In this document: positions 26,864-35,593 of the stretch, in pieces
How the letters are laid out: each line of letters starts with the position of its first letter
How positions within the stretch are numbered: position 1 is the first letter of the stretch
Origin: Corallococcus sp. CA053C
Lineage (GTDB): Bacteria > Myxococcota > Myxococcia > Myxococcales > Myxococcaceae
NCBI RefSeq assembly: GCF_003611675.1
Contig: NZ_RAWA01000010.1
Coordinates: 1-62,039 of the forward strand
Direction of reading: 5' to 3'
DNA: 62,039 nucleotides
Made by a program: the position numbers and the translations under genes
The notes under the pieces: model-generated
Seen by the model: only the letters and a program-made list of their open reading frames with translations
The model's database searches: none
What the model was told of the DNA's origin: nothing

Positions 26864-27637
26864 CTACAGGGTGGAGCAGAGGTGGCCGCCATCCACTTCC
26901 AGCACACTGCCGCTCATGTAGCTGCCGGCCTCTGATGCCAGCAGCAGCAGCGGTCCCTCCAGCTCTCGCAGGAGGCCGAGCCGGCGGAAGGGAATGCGCG
27001 CCATCATCTTCTGACCAGCGCCGCTTTCGAAGAACCCGCGGTTGAGATCGGTTTCGATGTAGCCCGGCGCAAGCGCGTTCACGCGGATCCGGTGACGCGC
27101 CAGCTCCAGCGCCATGGCCTTGGTGAGGTGGATCAACCCGGCCTTGGAAGCGCAGTAGGGCGACACCGAACCGCTCACGCGCAGCCCCAGGATGGAGGCG
27201 ATGTTGATGATGCTGCCGGGCGTGCCTGCCTCCACCAGCCGACGCGCCACGGCCCGGGCCACCAGATAGGCGCCCTTGAGGTTGGTGTCGATCACGGCAT
27301 CCCACTCGGGCTCCTCCACCTGGAGGAAGAAGTGCTCGCCGGACACCCCCGCGTTGTTCACCAGCACGTCCAGGACTCCGCCCGCCAGCCTTTCAGCCTC
27401 GGCCACGCCTGCCTGCACGGACTCGGAGCGGGTCACATCCAGCGACACCGCATGGGCCCGCGCCCCTGACGCCCGCAGCTGTTCGACTTCAGCGGCCAGC
27501 TTGTTGGCACCGCGCGCCGCCAATACGACCTCGGCGCCCGCTCGCGCCAGCACCCCGGCGAAGTGCAGCCCCAACCCACTGGAGGCGCCGGTGATCAGGG
27601 CGCGACGGCCCTCGAGACTGAAGGAAGATGGAGTCAT
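26864..27637 (-). CDS. short-chain dehydrogenase/reductase, LvaD-position
   Basis: 257 residues from ATG 27637; an in-frame GTG/ATG slightly upstream cannot be excluded because no clear ribosome site precedes either. Classical SDR features: TGASSGLG (from Thr16), NNAG near 94-97, catalytic Ser148, Tyr161 and Lys165 (YCASK). It is first in a four-gene minus-strand operon with acyl-CoA dehydrogenase, kinase and DUF6285. In lva operons the SDR (LvaD) reduces levulinyl-CoA to 4-hydroxyvaleryl-CoA; the same role is inferred. It diverges from the enoyl-CoA hydratase operon across 110 bases that contain a palindromic operator candidate. Confidence 0.84.
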   Translation of the reverse strand: MTPSSFSLEGRRALITGASSGLGLHFAGVLARAGAEVVLAARGANKLAAEVEQLRASGARAHAVSLDVTRSESVQAGVAEAERLAGGVLDVLVNNAGVSGEHFFLQVEEPEWDAVIDTNLKGAYLVARAVARRLVEAGTPGSIINIASILGLRVSGSVSPYCASKAGLIHLTKAMALELARHRIRVNALAPGYIETDLNRGFFESGAGQKMMARIPFRRLGLLRELEGPLLLLASEAGSYMSGSVLEVDGGHLCSTL

Positions 27638-27686
27638 GGATGACGCAAACGGTCGAAAGCCAAACGGCATTTCCAAAGACACTTAC

Positions 27687-27705
27687 TGTTGACGCTGTGC
27701 CAACA
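27687..27705. promoter_or_regulatory. palindromic operator candidate in divergent promoter
   Basis: TGTTGACGCTGTGCCAACA: outer arms TGTTG/CAACA with inner partial symmetry (seven of nine half-site positions pair). It sits between two divergent catabolic operons. TTGACG (27689-27694) followed after 17 bases by CATCAT (27712-27717) would make a rightward promoter covered by the operator. The inner 15 bases read, on the minus strand, TTGGCA-CAG-CGTCAA and resemble a site upstream of the RoxA-like gene. The TetR regulator encoded at 28584 is the natural candidate ligand. Confidence 0.55.
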
Positions 27706-27747
27706 AGCTACCATCATGCCGCTGACAGGAGCAAAGAGGCCCCCGCC

Positions 27748-28587
27748 ATGAGCTACGAGCACATCCGGTTTTCAGTCGCGGACCGGGTCGCCACCCTGGA
27801 GTTGCACCGCCCCGAGGCGCGCAACGGCTTCACCGTGAAGATGGCGGATGAGCTCGCGGACGCGCTCTCCGCCGCGGATGCGGACGAAGGCGTGCGCGTG
27901 GTCATCCTCACCGGCGCGGGGAAGGACTTCTGCGTGGGCGCGGACCTGAGCGGCAGCTCGCTCGAGGTGACGCAGACGCAGGCTCCCGAGGGCGACTGGG
28001 TCGAACCCGCGACGCGGGTGACGCGCCAGATGTTCGCGCTGCGCAAACCCATCATCGCCGCCATCCAGGGGGCCGCGGTGGGCGTCGGCTCCACGATGAT
28101 CCTCCCCGCGGACTTCCGCCTGGCCGCGAAGACCAGCCGCTTCGGCTTCGTCTTCAGCCGACGGGGCATCTATCCGGAAGCGGGCTCCAGCTGGTTCCTG
28201 CCGCGCATCGTCGGGATGGGCCGCGCGCTGGATTGGATGGTGAGCGGCCGGCTCATCCCCGCGGAGGAGGCGCTCGGGGCAGGGCTGGTCCGGTCCCTCC
28301 ACGAACCGGAAGCGCTGCTCGATGCCGCGCATGCGCTCGCCCGCGAGCTGGTGGAGACCACCGCGCCCGTCTCCGTGGCCGTCATCCGCCAGGCCCTCTA
28401 CCGGATGAGCGCCCTGCCCTCACCCGAGCCCGCCTTCGAGCTCGACAGCCAGCTCATCGCCAGCCTGGGAGAGAGCGCGGATGCGCTAGAAGGCGTGATG
28501 GCCTTCATGCAGAAGCGACCCGCGAAGTTCTCCCGGACGGTGACGCAGGACCTGCCCGCCTTCCTCCCCTGGAGGGAGCACCCATGA
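27748..28587 (+). CDS. enoyl-CoA hydratase/isomerase family protein
   Basis: 279 residues from ATG 27748. The crotonase fold shows the first oxyanion loop in ILTGAGKDFCVGADLSG, the second in AAIQGAAVGVGSTMIL, and a Glu in the second catalytic region (IYPEAGSSWFLPRIVG). It hydrates 2-enoyl-CoA or shifts its double bond. First gene of a nine-gene plus-strand operon; its stop overlaps the ATG of the TetR gene (ATGA). The regulation by the adjacent TetR is inferred from the palindrome 43-61 bases upstream of the start. Confidence 0.88.
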   Translation: MSYEHIRFSVADRVATLELHRPEARNGFTVKMADELADALSAADADEGVRVVILTGAGKDFCVGADLSGSSLEVTQTQAPEGDWVEPATRVTRQMFALRKPIIAAIQGAAVGVGSTMILPADFRLAAKTSRFGFVFSRRGIYPEAGSSWFLPRIVGMGRALDWMVSGRLIPAEEALGAGLVRSLHEPEALLDAAHALARELVETTAPVSVAVIRQALYRMSALPSPEPAFELDSQLIASLGESADALEGVMAFMQKRPAKFSRTVTQDLPAFLPWREHP

Positions 28588-29255
28588 GCCCGGCCGCCTC
28601 GCCCCGCTGGAAGCGGCTCGAACCCGACGCGCGCAGGGAGCAGATCCTCGAATGCGCCACGCGGCTGTTCGGTGAGCGCCCCTACGCGGAGGTCTCCACC
28701 ACGGACATCGCCCGGGAGGCAGGCGTCGCCCGGGGGCTGCTCAACCACTACTTCGGGCAGAAGCGGGACCTCTATCTGAAGGTCGTGAAGAGGATGCTGC
28801 TCATGCCCGGCCTGGAGGAGAGCGTGACCATGACGGGAACCCTGCGGGAGCGGGTGGAGCGCAGCGTCGAGTGGTACCTCGATACCGTGGCGACCCACGG
28901 AAAGACCTACGTGGCCGTCACCGGCATGGGAGGCATTGGCTCCGACCCGGAGCTGGAGCGCATCATCTCCGAGGCGGACGACGTCGCCGCCGCGAAGACG
29001 CTCGAGTTCCTGGGGCTCAAGGTCGAGGTCGGGAACGACGCGCGCCACCGGGCGATGATGCGCTCCTACGGCGGGCTGGTGAAGGCCTCCATCCGTGAGT
29101 GGATCCGCGGCGGGACGCTCTCCCGCGAGGACACCCAGCTGCTCCTGAGCGAAGCGCTGATCGTCATCGTGCGCGACGTCTTCTCCCAGCTGGCGAAGCA
29201 GGACGGCCCCGCGCGCGGTGACACCCGGGCGCCGAAGACGGGGCCCAAGCGGTGA
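28584..29255 (+). CDS. TetR-family transcriptional regulator
   Basis: 223 residues. The N-terminal helix-turn-helix is clear: REQILECATRLFGERPYAEVSTTDIAREAGVARGLLNHYFGQKRDLYLKV spread over residues about 18-68. The C-terminal ligand domain is helical. It is embedded in the beta-oxidation operon with four-base overlaps on both sides, the usual place for an acyl-CoA-responsive repressor. It probably binds the palindrome at 27687-27705 and perhaps the related site at 41270-41284. The ligand is not determinable from sequence. Confidence 0.88.
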   Translation: MSPAASPRWKRLEPDARREQILECATRLFGERPYAEVSTTDIAREAGVARGLLNHYFGQKRDLYLKVVKRMLLMPGLEESVTMTGTLRERVERSVEWYLDTVATHGKTYVAVTGMGGIGSDPELERIISEADDVAAAKTLEFLGLKVEVGNDARHRAMMRSYGGLVKASIREWIRGGTLSREDTQLLLSEALIVIVRDVFSQLAKQDGPARGDTRAPKTGPKR

Positions 29256-30094
29256 CGGAAAGACTGGCACCCCAGGGTCCGCTCGCGGGCCGCACGCTGC
29301 TGATGTCCGGCGGAAGCCGCGGCATCGGGCTGGCCATCGGGGTCGCGGCGGGACGGCTGGGCGCCAACGTCGCGCTCCTGGCGAAGACAGACACCCCGGA
29401 TCCCCGGCTGCCCGGGACGGTGCACACGGCCGCCGCGGAGATCGAAGCCGCGGGGGGCCAGGCGCTCGCCGTGGTGGGGGACGTGCGCGACGAGGCGGAC
29501 GTGCAGCGCGCCGTGGACGCGACCGTGGCGCGCTTTGGCGGCATCGACTTCTGCGTCAACAACGCGAGCGCCCTGGCTCCGCTCAAGACGGAGGAGCTGT
29601 CCGTCAAGCGGTTCGACCTGATGCAGCAGATCCAGCTGCGCGGGACGTTCCTCCTGACGCGCGCGGCGCTCCCGCACCTGCGCCGCTCCCCCCACCCGCA
29701 CATCCTCTCGCTGTCGCCGCCCATCAACCTCGCGCCACAGTGGATGGGATTGCATCCGGCGTACACGCTCGCCAAGTACGGCATGACGCTGCTCACGCTC
29801 GGCTGGGCCGCGGAGTTCGCGGAGGCTGGCATTGGCGCGAACGCGCTCTGGCCCCGGACGCTCATCGCCACCGCCGCCGTGAGGAACCTGCTCGGCGGTG
29901 ACACGTCGATGCAGCGGGCCCGCGCGCCGGAGATCATGGCCGACGCGGCCGTGGCGCTCCTCCAGCGCCCGCCGCGGACATGCACCGGACAGACCTTCAT
30001 CGACGAAGACGTCCTCCGCGCCGAAGGCGTCACCGACTTCAGCCGCTATGGCGGCGGCCCCGACGTCGTGCTCGACCTCTACGTCGACCCCTGA
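29252..30094 (+). CDS. HSDL2-like short-chain dehydrogenase
   Basis: 280 residues from GTG 29252, overlapping the TetR stop (GTGA). SDR motifs: SGGSRGIG near 19-26, NNAS, and the catalytic region SPPINLAPQWMGLHPAYTLAKYG. The Lys/Thr pattern AKTDTPDPRLPGTVHTAAAEIEAAGGQAL and ALWPRTLIATAA closely recall human hydroxysteroid dehydrogenase-like 2. HSDL2 has an extra SCP2 lipid-binding domain, absent here. It probably oxidises or reduces a hydroxy- or oxo-acyl substrate in this operon. It is a second SDR in the island, so the two may act on different intermediates. Confidence 0.84.
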   Translation: MTERLAPQGPLAGRTLLMSGGSRGIGLAIGVAAGRLGANVALLAKTDTPDPRLPGTVHTAAAEIEAAGGQALAVVGDVRDEADVQRAVDATVARFGGIDFCVNNASALAPLKTEELSVKRFDLMQQIQLRGTFLLTRAALPHLRRSPHPHILSLSPPINLAPQWMGLHPAYTLAKYGMTLLTLGWAAEFAEAGIGANALWPRTLIATAAVRNLLGGDTSMQRARAPEIMADAAVALLQRPPRTCTGQTFIDEDVLRAEGVTDFSRYGGGPDVVLDLYVDP

Positions 30095-30144
30095 CGGGGG
30101 GAGCGCCACAGCACGTTTTGCCCAACGCATCGGAGGAGGTGCCC

Positions 30145-31983
30145 ATGGATCCGTCGCGCGCAGACCTGGAGGCGCAGTGCCAATCCCTGGCGGACAAGCT
30201 CACGCTGCCGCTCCTCCTCAAACGCAACGCCGAGGAATACGCGGACGCCCCCGCCCTCACCATCGGAGACAGGACGCTCACCTGGGCGCAGCTGCGTGAG
30301 AGGACCGCCGCGCTCACCCGGGGCCTGGACGCGCTGGGGCTGAAGAAGGGCGAGCGGATGATGATCATGATGTCCGCCCGGCCGGAGCATTGGATTGTCG
30401 ACCACGCCGCGGTCCACCTGTCCGCCATTCCCTGTACCGCGTACCAGACCCTGAGCACCGAACAGGTGGGCTACGTCGCGCGGCACAGCGGGGCCACGGT
30501 GGTGGTGCTGGAGGGCCGGGACGAGGTCGCGCGGTGGTGGCCGGTGCTCGAAACGCTGGGGGCGCTCCAGCGCATCATCGTCCTGGACCCTTCCGCCCTC
30601 CCCGCCGGGGACGCGCGCTTCGTCTCCTACGCGGAGGTCGAGTCCCGGGGACAGGCGTTGCACCAGGCGGCGCCGCGCGTGTTCGAGGACGGCTGGAAGG
30701 ACATCCGGCCCGAGGACCCGATCGCGATGATGTACACGTCGGGCACCACCGGCGACCCCAAGGGCGTGGTGCTGAGCCACCGCAACGCCTTCTACGAGGC
30801 CATCGCCGTGGACGCCTCCATCCCAGTCCCGATGCGGGTGCCGTCCATCGCCTATCTCCCGCTCGCGCATGTCGCGGAGCGCGAGCTCGGGCTGTACCGC
30901 GCGCTCTACAAGGCGCTGCACGTCCACATCTGCGCGGATCCCGCGGACCTGATGCCGCTCCTGGCCCGGGCACGCGTGCCCGCGTTCTTCGGCGTGCCGC
31001 GCTTCTGGGAGAAGCTCGCGGGCGGCTTGAGGGCGAAGGTGGGTGCGCTCGATGCCTCACGGCGCGAGCCCCTGCTCGCGGCCCATGCGCTGGCCCTGGA
31101 GGCCTTCCGGCTCCAGGGCTCCGGACGGGCCGTGCCTCCGGAGCTCCTGCAGCAGGTCGCGGAGGCGGAGGCCCGCGTCCTCGCCCCCCTGCGCAAGACG
31201 CTGGGCCTGGACGCGCTCGAATGGGCCAGCAGCGGTTCGGCGCCCATCCCGGTGGAGATCCTCGAGTACCTCGGGGGCTTCGGCATCCAGGTGCTGGAGG
31301 TCTGGGGCATGAGCGAGACCACCGGCTGCGCGACCATCAACACGCCCGCGGACTTCCGGCTGGGCGCCGTGGGCCGGCCCATCCCCGGGCTGGAGCTGCG
31401 GCTGGCACGGGACGGTGAAATCTTCGTCCGTGGCCCCGTGGTGTTCTCGGGGTACCTCGCCGCGGACGGGCAGGTCGTCAGCGGGGTGGACGGGGACGGG
31501 TGGCTCGCCACCGGCGACATCGGCACGCTCGACGCGGACGGGTTCCTCACCATCACCGACCGCAAGAAGGAGCTGCTCATCACCTCAAGCGGGAAGAACA
31601 TCGCGCCCTCCCGGCTCGAAGGCATGCTGCGCGCGCACCCCCTCGTGGGACAGGCGCTCGCGATTGGCGACGGCCACCCCTACGTGACGGCGCTCGTCTC
31701 GCTCGACCCGGAGGTCGCGCCGCTGTGGGCCCGGGCCCAGGGCCTCGCGTCGGAGTCGCTCGCCGACCTCGCGCGGGATGCCCGGGTCCGCGCCGAGCTC
31801 GATGCGCTCGTCGCCACGGCCAACGCCCGGCTGTCCCGCGCGGAGCAGATCAAGCACTTCGCGGTGGTGCCCGAGGCGTGGTCCCCCGCGACGGGCGAGC
31901 TCACGGTCACCCTCAAGCTCAAGCGCCGCGTGCTCCTCGCGCAGTACGCCGAGCGCATCGCCGCGCTCTACGCGAACACCTGA
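30145..31983 (+). CDS. AMP-forming long-chain acyl-CoA synthetase
   Basis: 612 residues; ATG 30145 follows GGAGGAGGT. Adenylation motifs: YTSGTTGDPKG from Tyr197, EVWGMSETTG, WLATGDIG, and the C-terminal hinge DRKKELLITSSGKNIAPSRLE. The length and the LITS-GKN signature fit the FadD15-like long-chain ligase group. It activates a free acid to its CoA ester, so in this operon it would feed acids released by the aldehyde dehydrogenase into beta-oxidation. It is separated from its neighbours by 50 and 31 bases with no terminator between. Confidence 0.9.
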   Translation: MDPSRADLEAQCQSLADKLTLPLLLKRNAEEYADAPALTIGDRTLTWAQLRERTAALTRGLDALGLKKGERMMIMMSARPEHWIVDHAAVHLSAIPCTAYQTLSTEQVGYVARHSGATVVVLEGRDEVARWWPVLETLGALQRIIVLDPSALPAGDARFVSYAEVESRGQALHQAAPRVFEDGWKDIRPEDPIAMMYTSGTTGDPKGVVLSHRNAFYEAIAVDASIPVPMRVPSIAYLPLAHVAERELGLYRALYKALHVHICADPADLMPLLARARVPAFFGVPRFWEKLAGGLRAKVGALDASRREPLLAAHALALEAFRLQGSGRAVPPELLQQVAEAEARVLAPLRKTLGLDALEWASSGSAPIPVEILEYLGGFGIQVLEVWGMSETTGCATINTPADFRLGAVGRPIPGLELRLARDGEIFVRGPVVFSGYLAADGQVVSGVDGDGWLATGDIGTLDADGFLTITDRKKELLITSSGKNIAPSRLEGMLRAHPLVGQALAIGDGHPYVTALVSLDPEVAPLWARAQGLASESLADLARDARVRAELDALVATANARLSRAEQIKHFAVVPEAWSPATGELTVTLKLKRRVLLAQYAERIAALYANT

Positions 31984-32014
31984 CGCCCCCACCCACCGGA
32001 TCCACGAGAGCCCC

Positions 32015-33154
32015 ATGCATGCGAGAACCCCGGAGCAGGCCGCCTTCGCTTCCGCCATCGACGCGTTCTGCCGCGCCAGGACGGGGACGCGCGCGCAGCG
32101 AGACGCCCTGACGAACCACGGCGCCGAGGCCCACAGCCCCGCGCTCTACGCCCAGATGGCGGAGCTGGGCTGGCTCGGCGTGGGGCTGCCCCTGGAGTAC
32201 GGCGGGTCCGGCGGTGGCATGTCCGACATCTGCCTCTTCGCGGAGCGGACCGCCTACGGACTCGCCCCCGTGGGCGGCTACATCACCACGGCGGTCGCCG
32301 CGGGCCCGTACGCGAAGTTCGGCACCGAGGCGCAGCGAGCGACCATCCTGGGAGGCATTGCCCGGGGCCGCGTGGAGGCCATCTCCATCTCCGAACCCGG
32401 GGCGGGCTCCGACGTCGCCGCCCTCACCTGCCGGGCCACGCGCACCGCCGGGGGCTTCCTCGTCAACGGACAGAAGACGTGGTGCTCGAACGCGCACCTC
32501 GCGGACCACATCCTGCTCGTGGCCCGCACCCAGGCCATGAGCACACGGCACGAGGGGCTCACCCTGTTCTGCGTCCCCGCGGGCACGCCGGGGATGGAGA
32601 TCCGCGGCATCCCCACGATGGGCGGCAAGGAGGTCAACGACGTCTTCTTCACCGACTGCTTCCTGCCGGAGGACGCTGTCGTGGGCACGGTGGACCGCGC
32701 CTGGCCCCAGTTGATGGCGGGGCTCAACAGCGAGCGGCTCATCCTCGCCGCGGCCATGCTCGGCCGTGGGCGGCGCGCGTTCGATGACGCCGTCGCCTAC
32801 GTGAAGGAGCGCAAGCAGTTTGGCCGGCCCGTCGGCTCCTTCCAGGCGCTCAAGCACCGCATCGCGGACCTCGCCACCGAACTGGATTGCTGTGAGCTGC
32901 TCGTCTACCGCGTGGCCGCCATGGCGGACGAGGCCCCCGAGCGGACCCTCCCCCGCGAGGCCTCGATGGCGAAGCTGAAGACGACGGAGACCGCCAAGCG
33001 CGTGGCCCTGGAGGGCATGCAGATGATGGGCGGCTACGGCTACGCGACCGAATACGACATGGAGTCGCACCTGCGCGCCACGGTCATCTCCACCGTCTAC
33101 GGCGGCACGAGCGAGATCCAGCGCGACATCATTGGCAAGACATTCGGACTCTAG
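32015..33154 (+). CDS. acyl-CoA dehydrogenase (first of tandem pair)
   Basis: 379 residues. All three domains are present: N-terminal helices, beta domain (ISISEPGAGSDVAAL, FLVNGQKTWCSN), and C-terminal helices (ERKQFGRPVGSFQALKH, MMGGYGYATEYDMESHLR). The last motif reads VYGGTSEIQRDI, with Gly where medium-chain enzymes carry the catalytic Glu (YEGT). The base may therefore lie elsewhere, as in isovaleryl- and long-chain enzymes, or the protein may pair with another subunit. It is nine bases ahead of a second dehydrogenase gene and makes 2-enoyl-CoA in the beta-oxidation operon. Confidence 0.88.
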   Translation: MHARTPEQAAFASAIDAFCRARTGTRAQRDALTNHGAEAHSPALYAQMAELGWLGVGLPLEYGGSGGGMSDICLFAERTAYGLAPVGGYITTAVAAGPYAKFGTEAQRATILGGIARGRVEAISISEPGAGSDVAALTCRATRTAGGFLVNGQKTWCSNAHLADHILLVARTQAMSTRHEGLTLFCVPAGTPGMEIRGIPTMGGKEVNDVFFTDCFLPEDAVVGTVDRAWPQLMAGLNSERLILAAAMLGRGRRAFDDAVAYVKERKQFGRPVGSFQALKHRIADLATELDCCELLVYRVAAMADEAPERTLPREASMAKLKTTETAKRVALEGMQMMGGYGYATEYDMESHLRATVISTVYGGTSEIQRDIIGKTFGL

Positions 33155-33163
33155 GAGACAGAC

Positions 33164-34312
33164 ATGACGACACGTCCCCGGTGGAGCTCGGACGAGCTCG
33201 AACAGGTGCGCGGGCTGGCGGCCAGCTACTTCACCAAGGAGGTCCTCCCCAACGTGCCCAAGCACGTGGCGCAGGGGTATCCGGACAAGGCGCTCTACCG
33301 GCGCGCCGGAGAGCTGGGCCTGTTGTGCATGTCCATCCCGGAGGCCTACGGCGGCGGCGGCGGCACGTTCGCGCACGAGGCAGTCCTCACCGAGGAGCAG
33401 ATCCGCGCGGGCGACCCCTCCATGGGCTTCGCGGTGCACAGCACCATCGTCGCGCACTACCTCCTCGCCTATGCGTCCGAGGCCCAGAAGCAGAAGTGGC
33501 TGCCCCGGCTCGCGAGCGGCGAGTGGGTGGGCGCCATCGCCATGACCGAACCGGGGACGGGTTCGGACCTCCAGGCCATCACCACCCGCGCGGTGCGTGA
33601 GGGTGACTTCTACCGCGTGAGCGGCTCGAAGACGTTCATCTCCAACGGCCACGTCTGCGACTTCATCATCCTCGTGGTGCGGACGGGGGACGTGAAGGGC
33701 CACGCGGGCATCTCACTGCTGTGCGCCGAGGTCTCCGACACGACGCCCGGCTTCCAGCGCGGCCGCATCCTCGACAAGCTGGGGGGCAAGGGCCAGGACA
33801 CCACCGAGCTCTTCTTCGACGACCTGAAGGTCCCGGCGGTCAACCTGCTCGGCGGCGAGGAGGGCCGGGGCTTCGTGCAGCTGATGCAGCAGCTTCCGCC
33901 GGAGCGGCTCATCACGGCGATCATCGGGATGGCGAGCCTGGAGCGCGCGGTGGAGGTGACGGTCGCGTACACGAAGCAGCGTCACGCCTTCGGCAAGCCG
34001 CTGTTCGCCTTGCAGAACACGCGCTTCGAGCTGGCGGAGTGCGCGACCCTGGGGCGGGTGTGTCGCACCTTCGTCGACGACTGCATCGTGTCCCACCTTG
34101 AAGGCAGGCTCGACGTGACGACGGCGGCCATGGCGAAGTACTGGGTGACGGACCAGGCGTGCATCGTCGTGGACCGTTGCCTGCAGCTGTTTGGAGGGTA
34201 CGGTTACATGAAGGAGTACCCTATCGCCCACCTGTTCGCGGACACCCGCGTCCTGCGCATCTTCGCCGGCGCGAACGAGGTCATGAAAGAGCTCGTCGCC
34301 CGTTCCCTGTAG
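33164..34312 (+). CDS. acyl-CoA dehydrogenase (second of tandem pair)
   Basis: 382 residues; AGGAG overlapping the upstream stop precedes ATG 33164. Typical motifs: [61 protein letters not shown] and [35 protein letters not shown]. The catalytic-Glu position of the YEGT segment is Ala (IFAGANE), as in long-chain and isovaleryl-type enzymes that use another Glu. Together with the preceding gene it may form two specificities or one heteromer. The 32-base gap to the thiolase gene has no terminator. Confidence 0.9.
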   Translation: MTTRPRWSSDELEQVRGLAASYFTKEVLPNVPKHVAQGYPDKALYRRAGELGLLCMSIPEAYGGGGGTFAHEAVLTEEQIRAGDPSMGFAVHSTIVAHYLLAYASEAQKQKWLPRLASGEWVGAIAMTEPGTGSDLQAITTRAVREGDFYRVSGSKTFISNGHVCDFIILVVRTGDVKGHAGISLLCAEVSDTTPGFQRGRILDKLGGKGQDTTELFFDDLKVPAVNLLGGEEGRGFVQLMQQLPPERLITAIIGMASLERAVEVTVAYTKQRHAFGKPLFALQNTRFELAECATLGRVCRTFVDDCIVSHLEGRLDVTTAAMAKYWVTDQACIVVDRCLQLFGGYGYMKEYPIAHLFADTRVLRIFAGANEVMKELVARSL

Positions 34313-34344
34313 ACCCATCACCTGCATCTCCAAGGAGGCTCCGA

Positions 34345-35556
34345 GTGAGCCAGGAAGCATTCATCTTCGACGCCGTTCGTACCCCTCGCGGCAAGGGCAA
34401 GAAGGGCGCGCTGCACGGCACCAAGCCGGTGTCGCTGCTCGTCGGCCTCGTGGAGGCGCTCAAGCAGCGCAACCCGAACCTGGACCCCCAGCGCATCGAC
34501 GACGTGGTGCTGGGCGTCGTGTCCCCCGTGGGGGACCAGGGCGCGGACATCGCCCGGACGCTGGTGCTCGCGGCGGGCCTCGCGGAGACCACCGGCGGCG
34601 TGCAGCTCAACCGCTTCTGCGCCTCCGGCCTCACGGCCGTGAACCTGGCCGCGCAGCAGGTGCGCTCGGGCTGGGAGCACCTGGTCATCGCGGGCGGCGT
34701 GGAGAGCATGTCGCGCGTCCCCATGGGCTCGGACGGCGGCGCCTGGGCGTTGGACCCGGCCACCAACTACGACACCTACTTCGTGCCGCAGGGCATCTCC
34801 GCGGACCTCATCGCGACGATGGAGGGCTTCACCCGCGAGGACGTGGACCGCTACGCCGCGCGGTCGCAGGCGCTCGCGGCGAAGGCGTGGGCGGAGGGCT
34901 ACTTCAAGAAGTCCGTCGTCCCGGTGGTGGACCAGAACGGCCTCACCGTGCTCGACCGCGATGAGCACATGCGCCCGGACTCCACCGTGGCGTCGCTCGG
35001 TCAGCTCAACGCGTCCTTCACCGCCATGGGCGAGGCCGGCGGCTTCGACGCGGTGGCGCTGCAGAAGTACCACTTCGTGGAGAAGATCCACCACGTGCAC
35101 ACCCCGGGGAACTCCTCCGGCATCGTCGACGGCGCGGCGCTCGTCCTGGTGGGTTCGGAGAAGGTCGGCAAGGCGCTGGGCCTCACGCCGCGGGCGCGCA
35201 TCGCCGCCATCGCCACGTCCGGCTCGGACCCCACCATCATGCTCACGGGCCCCATCCCGGCCACCCAGAAGCTGCTGAGCATCGCCGGCCTCAGCGTGAA
35301 GGACATCGACCTCTTCGAGCTCAACGAGGCCTTCGCCTCCGTGGTGCTCAAGTACCAGAAGGACCTGGGCATCCCGGACGAGAAGCTCAACGTCAACGGC
35401 GGCTCCATCGCCATGGGCCACCCGCTGGGCGCCACCGGCGCCATGATTCTTGGAACCGTGGTGGACGAGCTGGAGCGGCGCCAGGCGCGCCGCGCGGTCG
35501 TCACCCTGTGCGTCGGCGGTGGGATGGGCGTTGCCACCCTCGTCGAGCGCGTCTGA
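34345..35556 (+). CDS. acetyl-CoA C-acyltransferase (3-ketoacyl-CoA thiolase)
   Basis: 403 residues from GTG 34345, chosen for AAGGAGG six bases upstream. Catalytic residues: acylated Cys92 in [12 protein letters not shown], His359 in [10 protein letters not shown], and Cys389 in TLCVGGGMG; the NEAFAS motif is also present. The enzyme releases acetyl-CoA, or propionyl-CoA from alpha-methyl substrates, at the end of each beta-oxidation cycle. It is followed after 37 bases by the FadJ-like gene, a standard alpha/beta trifunctional pairing. Confidence 0.93.
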   Translation: MSQEAFIFDAVRTPRGKGKKGALHGTKPVSLLVGLVEALKQRNPNLDPQRIDDVVLGVVSPVGDQGADIARTLVLAAGLAETTGGVQLNRFCASGLTAVNLAAQQVRSGWEHLVIAGGVESMSRVPMGSDGGAWALDPATNYDTYFVPQGISADLIATMEGFTREDVDRYAARSQALAAKAWAEGYFKKSVVPVVDQNGLTVLDRDEHMRPDSTVASLGQLNASFTAMGEAGGFDAVALQKYHFVEKIHHVHTPGNSSGIVDGAALVLVGSEKVGKALGLTPRARIAAIATSGSDPTIMLTGPIPATQKLLSIAGLSVKDIDLFELNEAFASVVLKYQKDLGIPDEKLNVNGGSIAMGHPLGATGAMILGTVVDELERRQARRAVVTLCVGGGMGVATLVERV

Positions 35557-35593
35557 ACCCCACCCCCTTTCGACACCCTTCGAGCAAATCCTC

